The position numbers and the translations under genes were made by a program. A stretch of DNA of 64,000 nucleotides, taken from NCBI RefSeq assembly GCF_963678635.1, contig NC_087062.1, positions 89,877,845 to 89,941,844 on the forward strand, in the 5' to 3' direction. The notes under the pieces were generated by a model, which was given only the letters and a program-made list of their open reading frames with translations, searched no databases and was not told the origin of the DNA. Numbering within the stretch: position 1 is the stretch's first letter; each line of letters opens with the position of its first letter. The stretch is from Symsagittifera roscoffensis (lineage: Eukaryota; Xenacoelomorpha; Acoela; Convolutidae). Positions 8,001 through 16,838 of the stretch are shown here, piece by piece.

Positions 8001-11000
8001 AACATTGAACATCTCGTCTTTTGTTTGTGATTGCATAAAAACATCGTCTAAATAGGTGATTGCGTTTTTCTTGAGTATTAGTGGTCTAAAAATTTTGCTC
8101 ATAAAAGCTGAAAATGCTGCTGGTCCTATGGATATTCCATAGAATAAGCGGTTGAATTCATATTGTTGGTTTCCGATAACAAATTGTGTTAAACGTCGTG
8201 ATTGTTCATCTAGTGGCATTTGATTGTATGCACTATTCATATCGGCGGTTGTAAAGTATTTGCCGTTTATTTTTGTTAAAATAACTTGTATTGGTTCAAT
8301 GGGCCAATTACATTTTGATTCATCTATAAGTGAATTGAGGTATCTAGCATCGAGAACGATTTTTAATGATTCTCCTTTAGCTAGAATGATAACGGGGTTG
8401 ATGAATGTGTTGCCTTTTGGTTGTTCTTCTTTATTAACTGGTGATATAATATTGTACTGTTCTAAAATATCGAGTAATCTGTTTACTTTATCATGTAAGT
8501 GAATTGGTACTTTACTTGCTCTCTGTTTTTTGAAAACTGCGTCTGGTTTTAATGGGAGATGTAGTGATGAACTGATTTTTCCAACATCGAATTTTGATGT
8601 TGCATAGACTGATGAATATTTAATTAGCTGTTTGGCTAACTTTTCGAATTCGTCTTGTGTTATTTGTGAATGTTGGAAATTAAACATTGTTAAAAATTTT
8701 TGTTGGTCCTCTGTGTAGTTACTGATGTTGAATGTAGGTTTGAAATATGGAGTTTTTGTGAAATAATCCGTATTTCTGTTTTCGTTACTTATTATATTAT
8801 TTATAGATAATTCTTCATTAAGAATTGTAGATTGGCAAATATCTAGTAATTGGAGTATATTATTTACGCGATAGGCTTTTTCATGTATTGGTGATATTGT
8901 AGCGTTGGTTTCACAATATCCTAAAAGTCCTAAAGGTAATGTTACTTGGTAAGGTGTGTTGTTATAGACATGTAAGGAAATAATATCTGAATTCGAATTT
9001 TTCAAATATTTTATTGATGAGATTGTGATTTTGAAAAATTTATGAATAGGTTTGAATTCAAAATCTGACATGTAAAATTTTTGTTTGTTTTGTTCTTTAT
9101 CATATTGGTGAACTTGTTTGATTGAAAAATTATATATGTTTCCTGATAGTGGTTTCAGGTGTTTTCTTTGTTGGTTATATATTGGATAAAATTTTGAAAA
9201 GAATGGTGGTTGTTTGTTTAATCTTTGAAAAAATGTTAGGGATGTTTCTTTTGTTTTTGTATATTTATCTTTGATTAACATTTTACTATTTAGGATGTTA
9301 ATTGTTGGTATATACTTTGAAATAAATGGTATTCCAATGATATTATATTTAATATCAGTGATATGGAATATTTGTTTAAATGGCTTGTTTAGAATTTTAC
9401 TTTGCTCCATTGTTCTGGTAGGGAGGAGAAATAATTGGATTTTTCCGTAGTTTATCAATGTTGATCCTTGTGCTGTTGCTAGTTTGCTGGAGGTTTCAAG
9501 AGGTGTTAGCTTTGGATGTAAAGTTTTTATTTCATTCCATGTGGGGATGTTTATTATGTTTGATTCTGCTCCTGAATCAATTAAAAAATCTATTTCAAGG
9601 TCTGGTGGTTGAAATTCTTTATTTCTTGGGCTTTCTAAGAGAAATGGTATTGTCCAGATTTTTTCTTTGGGTTGTTCTTTTTGTATATTTTGGTAGATGT
9701 GGTTTGTATTCAAGCATTTTGTTTTGACATTTTGATTGGGTTGTTCTGTAGTATTTTTTGTATTTGTTTCTTGCGTTGTTGGTGTGGAATTTATGGGTGT
9801 AGTGTAATAATTTTGAAGAAATTCTGATTGATTTTCATATATATGTGATGGAAAGGGTTGTTCATATATGACAGATTCATAGTCATTTTCGACTTTTATC
9901 ATATTGATAGCAAGAGTGTTTTCAGTATCACTTTCTGAATCTGATGATGTACAGTTTATTTGATTGAGTTGTAACGTATCAGTTACTGTGTCATCAATAC
10001 CTGGGGGGTCTGATGTTGTTTCTGGGTTAGCTTGTACTTGATTGATTTGTCTTTGATGTTTAGGTGTACTGCTTCTATGACGATTATTAGAGTTATTATA
10101 GTGATTATTATTCCGGTGTGGTGATTGGGAATAATTTCTATAACGATTATTATAACTTGGGTGTCGATTTTGTGAATTATTTCGCGATCTGTTTTGGTAA
10201 TTATTGTTTGGTCTGTTATAGTTCGATCTATTATATGAGTTATTCCTTGATCGATTGTTCGGGTAATTCTGGTTTCGGTTGTTTGAATAACTTCTATTTC
10301 TATTATAGGAGTAGTTTCTATTCCTATTGTATGATGAATTTCGTGATTGGTTGTTTGGATAGTAGTTATTTCTTGATTGGGAATTAGATCTAGAAACAAA
10401 TCGTTGTGTATTTGAATTTGATCTGGAGTAGTTATTTCTACTATTTGGTCTATTGTAGTGATTTTGTGATGAGTTTTGTGTATTTCTTCGTTCTGGTGAT
10501 CTTCCTCTATAACTTGAGTTATATGGGGATTGATTTCTTGTATAACTTGTATTGTTCGGAAGTGGTTTTCCTGAACTGTTGTTGCTGTATACATTTTTGT
10601 TTGGTAGATTTTGATCTTTTTTCATATATTGATAGAATGATTTATTTGGTTCTTTGTATTTTTGAGGTTTATTTTGACTATCTTGCTGTTTTTGTCTACA
10701 TTCGGAAATACTATGTCCGTATCGGCGGCAATAATTACACCATTTTTTGAAAGATGGTTTGCCTTTAAAGTTCGGGTTCTTTTCGTAAATATTGAGTATT
10801 TCAGTGATTTTTTCAACGAGGTCTGTTTCTGATTCCTGTATATTATTAATATTAGTGGGAGTCGTTTCAATTTTGTTAACGTATTGTAATTTCAGATTTT
10901 CCGTTTCTTCTAGTTTCATCGTGATTTCTGCTTGTTCTAATTTGTCTACTAGTTTTCGAAAATCTAAATCGGGTTCTCGAATTGAAGAAGGATGGGATGC

Positions 11001-13262
11001 TCTCTTTTTTATTGCTATTTTCCTTAATTGTGGTGTTAAGGTCATCATTAAGATTTCTGTCATCTTTGTGTTTTTATAGTCATGTGTATTTAGTGAGTAT
11101 GCTTTTCGAACTAGTGTTTCGATTCGTACTGCTATTTGCTTGATGGTTTCGTTTGGTAATCTGCGAATTTCATTACATAAAACTCTTTGTTGTTGTTTGT
11201 TTCTTTCGGAGTCAAACATTTTTGAAAATTCTTGTGTAAATCTTTTCCAGTTTGATTTTATTTCTAGAGGTAGTACTGAAAACCATTTTTGGGCTGCGCC
11301 ATCTAAGGTTGTTTGTATCAACGCTGTGCGTCGATGTATCCAGTTTTCATGTAGTGGCGTATTAATTGGTTCAGGTCCTATATTTAAAATCAGGTTTGCT
11401 GTTACTGCATTTAAATAATCTTCTACAGAGTATTCAGGGTCTGTTCCTGTGAAAACCATTAAAGGTTTGTTTGATGTTATTGATGATCCACCCATAAGGT
11501 ATGGATTCATTGTCATTTGTAATGATTCTGCTGCATTTGGCATTTGAGAAAAATTTGAAAGTTGGTTTCTTGTTATTTCATGTTGTTGGAGATAATATGG
11601 GAGTGGTATTTCATTTTGCATTTGTGATGCTTGATACGAGTGTGCAGTCATTGGATTTTGTTGTTGAATTGGTTGAAAAGATTGTGTATTAATTAGATTT
11701 TGTTGTTGAATTGGTTGTTGATGTTGTGCATCTATTGATTGTGGAGAAAAATTTCTATGATTTGTACGTGTTTTCTGTATTCCTTGTCTACGATATTCTT
11801 GAGTATTTGGTGCAAATATATCTGGTTGTAAGAAATCGTCATCTGAGGATAAATAATCCATTTGATAAGATGTTTGTTTTTTATTTTTATTCTGTTGAAA
11901 AAATGGGTAATTTTCACTGCGATCCTGTGGAGGATTTGGTTGAAAATTTTTGGAATTATATTGGGCCGTTGGGTTATCCCAGTTTCGAGGTTTTGTATAT
12001 TGATTAAAATTCCTTTGTGGTTGATAATTTGTTTTTGATGGATGTGTATAATTATAATTATGGTCTGCAAAGTTGTTTCTAGTGAATGTTTTGCGTGTTT
12101 TTGATGGTATTGTCATGGGTCTGTATGTTTGGTAATCCATATGTGAGTATTTAGGGGCAACCGAAGGTTTAACGGTTGATTGTAAGGTTACCTGTGTTTG
12201 TGAAGGGTTTGTATTTCTTGGTGTTGTTAAATTTGGGCGTATTGGTGAAATACTTTGTTGTGTAGTTGTTGTGTGTACAATTTCTTCATTTATGAAGTGT
12301 GATGGTGTCTGGATATCTTGTTGAGTAAGATTCCTAGTTCCATTGAGGTTTTCGTTGTGTATGACTGTCGAGTTTAAACTATTATTTTGTGTATCGGGTA
12401 AAAATGTATTATAGTTTAATGGTGTTGCATCAATTGTTAATGGTATTACTCTTACATAATCTCTTATGTAAGATATTGTACCTATTGCTTGACTTGAGAT
12501 TGATTGTGGAAAGCTTATAAATGCGGGATGAGACCATTCGGGGTCCCAAACATAATCTGATTGTTCTGTGATAGCGGTATCATCGTTCGAATTTTGGGGT
12601 CTAAAATTTTTTCTTGCTTGTGCAATTAAATCAATATTGTGTGTGAAATAATCTATTATGAACCATGCTAAAATTTTTTGTAAATCGTGTTTGGTATGTT
12701 GTGAAACGTCATCTTTCGTGAAATTTTCTTTAATGATGTTTAAATAACTAGAGAGTAGTGTAATTTCATGTCGTACTTTCAAATGTTTAGATGTTTCTGT
12801 CGGTGAGACATTTGTTATTGGGATTTCGTTTTCTAATATCGAAATATAACTATATATTATTGCAAAAACTTCATTGGTGAATATGGAGTTTGCTCTTTGT
12901 GAGTTATGATATTGAATGCTTTTTATATATTCTGAAAAAACTTTTGAAAATTCTAAATCAAGATCGTCTGTTTGAATAGTATATGTTCTATTATTATGGT
13001 TTGGGGAAGTGAATTCTATGGAGTAGATTCCATACTGTTGTGTTATGTTGCATATATCTTTTAGATAGTGATCTATGATTTGTCTTTTGATTTTTACATC
13101 GGGGAACTCTGTTTTACATGGACTGGTTCCGGGTTCAAATAAATTTACGAGTAAATTTTGACAAAATATGTGTTGTCCTCTATCAGTATCTGCGTCTACT
13201 ATAAAAGGAAAGATTTCATCATCATCTGGAGTTTCGTCACCTGGAGTGTGCGTTGAGCTCAT
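5040..13262 (-). CDS. gag-pol: Fused Gag-Pol polyprotein of a Ty3/gypsy element
   Basis: One 2740-codon frame encodes structural and enzymatic parts with no frameshift. Approximate residues: long Asn/Gln/Pro-rich N-terminus 1-600; gag core around 620-760; a CX2CX4HX4C zinc knuckle near 840-855; an Arg/Ser/Asn/Tyr low-complexity basic region 900-1090; protease Asp-Ser-Gly-Ala near 1228; reverse transcriptase about 1570-1800 with its first catalytic Asp in a Thr-Ala-Asp-Met context near 1670 and Tyr-Leu-Asp-Asp near 1736; RNase H about 1875-1960; integrase His-His-Cys-Cys zinc domain about 2247-2290; integrase core about 2315-2420; and a GPY/F-like module near 2589 ending in a His-Arg-Asn...Pro-Tyr-Tyr-Pro block. 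In the integrase core the second catalytic Asp is replaced by Glu (GAG), with the 35-residue spacing to the last Glu kept. The length is about twice that of an ordinary gypsy Gag plus Pol. The start overlaps the preceding ORF by 26 nt. Confidence 0.95.
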   Translation of the reverse strand: MSSTHTPGDETPDDDEIFPFIVDADTDRGQHIFCQNLLVNLFEPGTSPCKTEFPDVKIKRQIIDHYLKDICNITQQYGIYSIEFTSPNHNNRTYTIQTDDLDLEFSKVFSEYIKSIQYHNSQRANSIFTNEVFAIIYSYISILENEIPITNVSPTETSKHLKVRHEITLLSSYLNIIKENFTKDDVSQHTKHDLQKILAWFIIDYFTHNIDLIAQARKNFRPQNSNDDTAITEQSDYVWDPEWSHPAFISFPQSISSQAIGTISYIRDYVRVIPLTIDATPLNYNTFLPDTQNNSLNSTVIHNENLNGTRNLTQQDIQTPSHFINEEIVHTTTTQQSISPIRPNLTTPRNTNPSQTQVTLQSTVKPSVAPKYSHMDYQTYRPMTIPSKTRKTFTRNNFADHNYNYTHPSKTNYQPQRNFNQYTKPRNWDNPTAQYNSKNFQPNPPQDRSENYPFFQQNKNKKQTSYQMDYLSSDDDFLQPDIFAPNTQEYRRQGIQKTRTNHRNFSPQSIDAQHQQPIQQQNLINTQSFQPIQQQNPMTAHSYQASQMQNEIPLPYYLQQHEITRNQLSNFSQMPNAAESLQMTMNPYLMGGSSITSNKPLMVFTGTDPEYSVEDYLNAVTANLILNIGPEPINTPLHENWIHRRTALIQTTLDGAAQKWFSVLPLEIKSNWKRFTQEFSKMFDSERNKQQQRVLCNEIRRLPNETIKQIAVRIETLVRKAYSLNTHDYKNTKMTEILMMTLTPQLRKIAIKKRASHPSSIREPDLDFRKLVDKLEQAEITMKLEETENLKLQYVNKIETTPTNINNIQESETDLVEKITEILNIYEKNPNFKGKPSFKKWCNYCRRYGHSISECRQKQQDSQNKPQKYKEPNKSFYQYMKKDQNLPNKNVYSNNSSGKPLPNNTSYTRNQSPYNSSYRGRSPERRNTQNSSQNHYNRPNSRNNYSRSNSNTQRFVSRSNSQSRNNYYPNNQSRNSSYNRNRNYSYNRNRSYSNNRNQNYPNNRSRNNSYNRSNYNRPNNNYQNRSRNNSQNRHPSYNNRYRNYSQSPHRNNNHYNNSNNRHRSSTPKHQRQINQVQANPETTSDPPGIDDTVTDTLQLNQINCTSSDSESDTENTLAINMIKVENDYESVIYEQPFPSHIYENQSEFLQNYYTTPINSTPTTQETNTKNTTEQPNQNVKTKCLNTNHIYQNIQKEQPKEKIWTIPFLLESPRNKEFQPPDLEIDFLIDSGAESNIINIPTWNEIKTLHPKLTPLETSSKLATAQGSTLINYGKIQLFLLPTRTMEQSKILNKPFKQIFHITDIKYNIIGIPFISKYIPTINILNSKMLIKDKYTKTKETSLTFFQRLNKQPPFFSKFYPIYNQQRKHLKPLSGNIYNFSIKQVHQYDKEQNKQKFYMSDFEFKPIHKFFKITISSIKYLKNSNSDIISLHVYNNTPYQVTLPLGLLGYCETNATISPIHEKAYRVNNILQLLDICQSTILNEELSINNIISNENRNTDYFTKTPYFKPTFNISNYTEDQQKFLTMFNFQHSQITQDEFEKLAKQLIKYSSVYATSKFDVGKISSSLHLPLKPDAVFKKQRASKVPIHLHDKVNRLLDILEQYNIISPVNKEEQPKGNTFINPVIILAKGESLKIVLDARYLNSLIDESKCNWPIEPIQVILTKINGKYFTTADMNSAYNQMPLDEQSRRLTQFVIGNQQYEFNRLFYGISIGPAAFSAFMSKIFRPLILKKNAITYLDDVFMQSQTKDEMFNVLEKYHQILQNENLKAAPDKSHFFLTRVKFLGHNIERKTITPLKSRIDAIQKLQPPTNKKKIQEFLGMLNFLSKYVYKMQLYLRPFYNILRQQNNFEWNTEHQARFEEIKKLLTEQISNTIPDPDQPFYAMCDASNFGIGAALLQSHNGTNKMNLISANSRLFTQAELRLSTLMRECTAIIYTLTEYEFLILGSKHPTVLFTDHKPIIFLFTQKSNPNHRVYRFQLILMKFPNLHIVWTAGKNLALPDTLSRNTPPELLTRKTTVEIPKNIKFYLAENETSPRLECKYAVKTDIEQSQINNLQHFPLYLDCQNNHYEVDLLGTSTFKPIPYSQWIKNNTQQKRTKQHLPKKDHFPLIEKEDLTDKINLSGPQTNDSKYTINQVFDLHDPLDTIPLSKLEIENIFLPPTETITISTLKQYQNLDPVIRQLKSWHKYKTKPIKADSTILGNKTLLRYFRKFNNTTINENTDLLEYNLNESTVPCLPLSMILIAFNISHTQNIKGHSGSEKTYSNFIQNFYFPNAPIWIKVLCNDCIVCQLNKPYPNQKQIAQKQDFKGQSLYFNHRISFDTKGPISPSSEGNSYIMVIVDAFTHYVALNPVPHCNAYYAYTTLYEHWIAKFGLPEILVTENGTEFINNEIITLCHLYNIKHKPRTSHAPWTNGLVEGMNRSLQEYLRCIINGNDTKYTEWSADVKLFPLAYNSQITTTLGMSPYEMVFNQKPRKPIMFTANSHKNAQGYCQPNKDSICYNLPLHTHDEDHFHHPQTLKLASGTHTEWILNRDKKHNEIYQKITKKLLQRQNINDQINSRFTPASDLKIGTFVLIPNFNTQKGISKKLQPLRKGPYQIIAKPTDVTYKITDSNTKEIVQHRNNLLPYYPKEYAFRELTQLYSFTGLKIIQNEPHLKNTEQNDNPTENQNTKPTATKNNTQNHKESPKPRKNRKMTEQIIPQEEIDKSEHRKTTRLRNQPRKNYKMFIPQSKILKKVEFKK

Positions 13263-13704
13263 TTTTTCGTTCGATGACTGTTAATATGTAATTATTAATG
13301 TGTCGAATTGGTTGATTCCAATTGTATAGATGTACTGGTTTGTGTTTGTACTGCTTTTTTATTCTTCTTTTTCCTCTTTGTGATGAATTTGAAGTTGTTT
13401 CTGAGTCAGAAAAATATAGTTGATCGTGAAGTGGGCAATTTTTATCTATTGATTCTTTTAGTTTGTAAAGTTCGTCTAAACTGTTGGTTTCTGATTCTGA
13501 AAATGCGTTTCGATTTTTTGAAAATCTTTTTCGTGTTATTTGTCTTTGTTTAGTTATTATTTTTCTCTTTAGTGTTTGTCGTTTTGTCCGAATGTATCCA
13601 ACTGTTTGTGTATGAGGTGTGATTACAAGGTCGTATTTTTTGTTATCTATTTCACAATTGTGTAAAATGATTGTTTGTTTATTTCCTAGGTTTTTAAATG
13701 ACAT
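13237..13704 (-). CDS. Basic 155-residue ORF upstream of gag-pol
   Basis: An ORF whose last 26 nt overlap the gag-pol start in another frame. The product is strongly basic, with Arg/Lys-rich runs at about residues 38-65 and 109-120. Two acidic Ser clusters (Phe-Ser-Glu-Ser-Glu near 68 and Phe-Ser-Asp-Ser-Glu near 98) look like casein-kinase-type phosphorylation sites. It has no recognised domain. It could be a nucleic-acid-binding accessory protein, or an N-terminal part of Gag joined by frameshifting in the overlap. A diverged second copy of the overlap region at 38744-39049 keeps sequence similarity on both sides of the junction, which suggests that the region is a conserved part of the family. 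Confidence 0.5.
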   Translation of the reverse strand: MSFKNLGNKQTIILHNCEIDNKKYDLVITPHTQTVGYIRTKRQTLKRKIITKQRQITRKRFSKNRNAFSESETNSLDELYKLKESIDKNCPLHDQLYFSDSETTSNSSQRGKRRIKKQYKHKPVHLYNWNQPIRHINNYILTVIERKNELNAHSR

Positions 13705-14945
13705 AAGGTTTAGAATGACGGATGCAAAGGGTTGTTAAATGATTTCTATTTTCTTAAACTGTTAGTTCTTACGATTTTTTGGTTAGCTTAACCTGGGTCT
13801 ATTTGTTCAGGGTTGGAGAGAAAAGTATATCGATTCCGAAGAATGATTTTTACTTTCTCGTGACTAGTATAAGCTAAGGTGTTAACTTACTTAATCTTAC
13901 TTAGGGGTAGTGATTGTGTTCAAGGGTTGGAGAATAGTAAATCGATCCACAAGGTTCAGGTATAATTAGAACGCGAGTAGTTCGTTAGATACTATTTTAA
14001 ACTTACTAAGTCTAAGATTTATCCTGGGTCTGGTAAGAGGGGGGGTCAAGTGAAGGATGAATAACCGAAGTTCTTCACTGTTTATCCTAATTTGAATGAT
14101 TAGTTTTGTTTAAAAATTTCTATTAGTCTTGGGTCTTTAGAAAGGGTTGGGTAGTGAATCAACGTTTGAGGTCGTTAGACACTAATTAAGTGGGTGGGGG
14201 AGAACAAAGTTGTTCTGTTTGATCCAAGGATAAGCCTTGATGATCAAATTTGAAATTTAATTAAGTAGAAAATGATTTAAGATCCAAGGATAAGCCTTGA
14301 TGATCTGGTTTTAAAATTAAGTGAATTTAAGTTTTAATAAAATTTTAAATGTGTGTAAAGGAAAGATTTAGTGTTTTGATGATATTAGTGGGTTTATGAT
14401 TGCTGTTATGTTTTAGATGATGAAGCTGGAACAACAGGATGATTTATGATTACTAACCATTTATTGTCATGCTACTAATTTTTATTTTTATTTTCCAATA
14501 AATATTTTTCAAACATGTTTTGTATAATACTGCAGAGTTTTAGGGAAACGATCTTAGATCTTTTTATCAATCGTTATTGTATAATATTAATTTTGTTTAG
14601 CGCCTTAAATGATTTTGAAGAGTAACTTCAAGGTTTTATGTTTGCAAATGGAAATCTAAATTCATTGCAAGTAGTATTCGAAATATAAAAGTTTGTTCTG
14701 GCTTTTGCCGAACTATCATATAACTATACGGCAAGTTTCTACTTTGTCGTATGTCGTCTTTGGTTCGAGGTCTTCTTCCAATTCCGGGTAGTTCTATTAT
14801 GGTTCGGAATATTGGCTCTGATCTATTGAGTCGGAGAGACATTTCAATTAAATTATTGTCGTATAACATTTTGTAAATGTTTTTGTCTAATTTCTAATCT
14901 ATTTTTGGTTAATTCTAATCTAGTAAGGTCTTGTTCGAGACTTAT
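13705..14945 (-). other. Leader of the large retroelement
   Basis: About 1.24 kb lies between the primer-binding site and the first long ORF, longer than usual for gypsy elements. It holds a 77-residue ORF (14869-14636, Arg-rich, no known family) starting some 80 nt after the primer-binding site. It also holds four loosely related segments with a C(T)TGGGTCT...GGGTTGG theme spaced roughly 110 bp apart between 13788 and 14190, and two exact copies of a 25-bp sequence. Packaging, dimerisation, IRES or splice-donor functions are possible; none is proven by sequence. Confidence 0.5.
14221..14305. repeat. Exact 25-bp direct repeat, 60-bp period, in the leader
   Basis: Positions 14221-14245 and 14281-14305 are identical over 25 bp. 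Each copy begins with GATC, ends with GATC and contains the inverted pair AAGG...CCTT, so each can form a small hairpin. Exact identity inside an otherwise variable leader suggests a functional or recently duplicated motif. Confidence 0.8.
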
Positions 14946-14955
14946 GGTCGCACCA
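14946..14955 (-). promoter_or_regulatory. Primer-binding site, begins TGGTGCGACC
   Basis: On the minus strand the LTR ends in CA at 14958, followed by 2 nt and then TGGTGCGACC. The initial TGG is the complement of the CCA end of a tRNA, and the two-base gap is usual for Ty3/gypsy elements. The LTR at 44652-45030 is followed by the same 2 nt and the same ten bases. I cannot assign the tRNA. Confidence 0.7.
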
Positions 14956-14957
14956 GA

Positions 14958-15365
14958 TGAGTTAGGACCGAAGTGTAACTCATAGAGTAATTTCGGATAG
15001 GGTACACCGTCTGCTCGTCACGCTATCTTATTTTCGGCCGGATAGATTCGTGCAACTTCTTAGTCTAATACCGATCCTAATCTTACTCTTATACTATCTA
15101 GTCTCAGGTTGTTTAACTAGTCTCTGCTAGGCTCAATAGATCTAGGGTATACTGGTTTATTGCGGCTGCTGAAGTGCTCGGGAGAGTCCAACTAATTTCT
15201 AAGTTAAATTCAAATCTCTCTGGTGCTGAAATTACAAGTAACTTCAGCACTTACAAATAAGTGGGTTGTTAGTTAGATGGATCATGATTGGTTAATACTA
15301 AATACTTTACATTGGTAAAACATTTAATTTATCCAATCATAAAATATAGTTTAGATCAGGTTCCA
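14958..15365 (-). repeat. 5' LTR of the large retroelement (about 408 bp)
   Basis: The LTR reads TGGAACC... from 15365 to ...AACTCA at 14958 on the minus strand. The limits come from comparison with two other LTRs: that at 44652-45030 shares TGGAACC at the start and AACTCA at the end, and that at 40661-41040 ends in the same AACTCA. A hairpin (15223-15250) and the block around 15010-15090 are the best-conserved parts. The matching 3' LTR is outside the window, so the target duplication is unknown. Confidence 0.8.
15223..15250. promoter_or_regulatory. Conserved hairpin in the LTR
   Basis: A 13-bp stem with a 2-nt loop, GTGCTGAA...TTCAGCAC. The other two LTRs keep the hairpin at 40780-40807 and 44771-44796 although individual bases differ, with changes on both sides of the stem. 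This could be a polyadenylation-region or protein-binding structure. Confidence 0.6.
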
Positions 15366-16838
15366 TTAGGAGGAGTTCTCTTGACACCGCTAAACTTCAT
15401 TTTAGAATCCGGTTTCTACTGAATCAACAATTTTTATTCGTTAACATGTAACACTGAAGCAATGTTATAAGTTACTGCTAGAATTAAACATCAGAAAGCC
15501 TCTGGAACCTTGCTTTGTTCCTGTTTAGACAATAATTGATGAAAAATCGGTAACTGAGCCACACTTAACACTTAAAATGCTTGCCGAGATTTGAATGATC
15601 GGCTGATGCATGCGTGCGTCATCCTTTTTTCCAAAGACGCTCTGAGCCAATTACAAAACGCTTAACTTCAGCTGACCTCCTTTTTGCATCAAAATCGGAG
15701 CTCATAACTTTATGTGAAAAAAAAAGATAAACAGAATTAGGAACCAGACCGTTTTTTATCAATGAAGACAATGAAGAGAAAAAACCGAGCTGCAAATTTT
15801 TAAGTTGTTTCTAGATTCTAATCTGTCTTTTCAATTTCAATTAAAAACTCTGCAAAACTGACTCAAAAAATTACATCACAGATAAAACTGAGCAAGTACC
15901 TACAAAATATTTGGGTGCCTTTTTTCACTGTTTAGATTCATACAATTAGATTTTGCAGATTTTGTTTTGCTGAAAACTAAAGCAACATCGAGGGTGTTTT
16001 CAGAAAACCGGTTGAAGTGGACACTAAGACGCACGTTTATTAGACTCAACAAAAATTTCGTTTTTGAATCTGCCGCCCTGTATGAAAATAAGTCCTTGAT
16101 CGGAATTGAAAACAGCATTGAATTGAAATGGGTAATTAGTCTAGATCATAATCTAAAAAAACTTTTCAATGCATTAAAATTACCAACACTCCAAAGCATA
16201 AATATTCATCGCGCTAAGCAAATAGCTCTTGACAATCACTCTTCAACTCTGGTTTTGTACAAAAATCAGTGTGTCACCTCACTTCGAAGAAAAAAAAGGT
16301 TTGGCAGTAAAATTTTGAAAACTAATTCAGCAATTCAACAATAATTCAACAATAATTCAACGTTCAAGAAAAAAATTAAGGAGTTCTACCTTAAAATTAA
16401 GTAGAATGCAATCAAAGTCAATATGCACACTCACAAAGACTTGGCGTGAGTTCCAAGTCTAAAAGTAGATTTGTACACATCACCGTATCAATTTTAGTGA
16501 AATTTTTAAACTTTTAATCAGGATTTATAATCATTTGCATAACCATTCACCGATTTGATGTATCGAACTGTTTACACTAAATGAAGTGTTCTTTCTTCTT
16601 TTTTTTCTACATTCCTTGGGAAACTTATGATCCCACGGAAATTTCCGTAAAAATTTTGAAGAAATTCCTGGACAATTTTCCTCAGGTTGTCACAGTTGGA
16701 TCTTCTTTGAATAATAACAATTAAAAAATTGAATTTTTGCTTTCTGCAGTTAAAGAGTTTCTTTAAAATGATTTTACCATCATTAAACCTGTTCATAACT
16801 ATTACAGATATCTTTTTAAACGAGCTTTCAATGTATTG
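15366..16838. other. Non-coding DNA upstream of the large retroelement
   Basis: No recognised gene. A 125-codon ORF (15967-16344, plus) is the longest frame. Its product, Lys/Leu/Asn-rich with no known motif, could be an eroded LINE fragment or chance. The tract ATTCAACAATA is locally repeated near 16327-16360. Confidence 0.4.

Larger units (their letters stand above)
1..15365 (-). mobile_element. Large env-bearing Ty3/gypsy retroelement, 3' end outside the window
   Basis: The minus strand carries, in order, an LTR, a primer-binding site, a leader, a basic ORF, a fused gag-pol ORF, a cluster of small ORFs, an envelope gene and one more ORF cut by the window edge. The domain order protease, reverse transcriptase, RNase H, integrase with a GPY/F-type tail is that of Ty3/gypsy (Metaviridae) elements. 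The long frames are open, so the copy looks young, although one integrase catalytic residue is changed. The visible part already exceeds 15 kb, which is long for the group; typical env-bearing gypsy elements are about 7-9 kb. Two related LTRs lie elsewhere in the window (40661-41040 and 44652-45030), as does a diverged gag-start fragment (about 38744-39049), so the family has been active here before. The 3' LTR and target duplication cannot be seen. Confidence 0.93.

Noticed and set aside
9983-10594. 203-codon minus-strand ORF, Ile/Thr/His-rich
   Set aside because: Another frame of the low-complexity RS/RN-rich part of gag-pol; composition follows from the repeat.
10118-10750. Plus-strand Tyr/Cys/Phe-rich ORFs
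   Set aside because: Antisense of the same low-complexity region.
15967-16344. 125-codon ORF as a host gene
   Set aside because: No start context, domain or neighbouring exon; reported only as part of the non-coding stretch.
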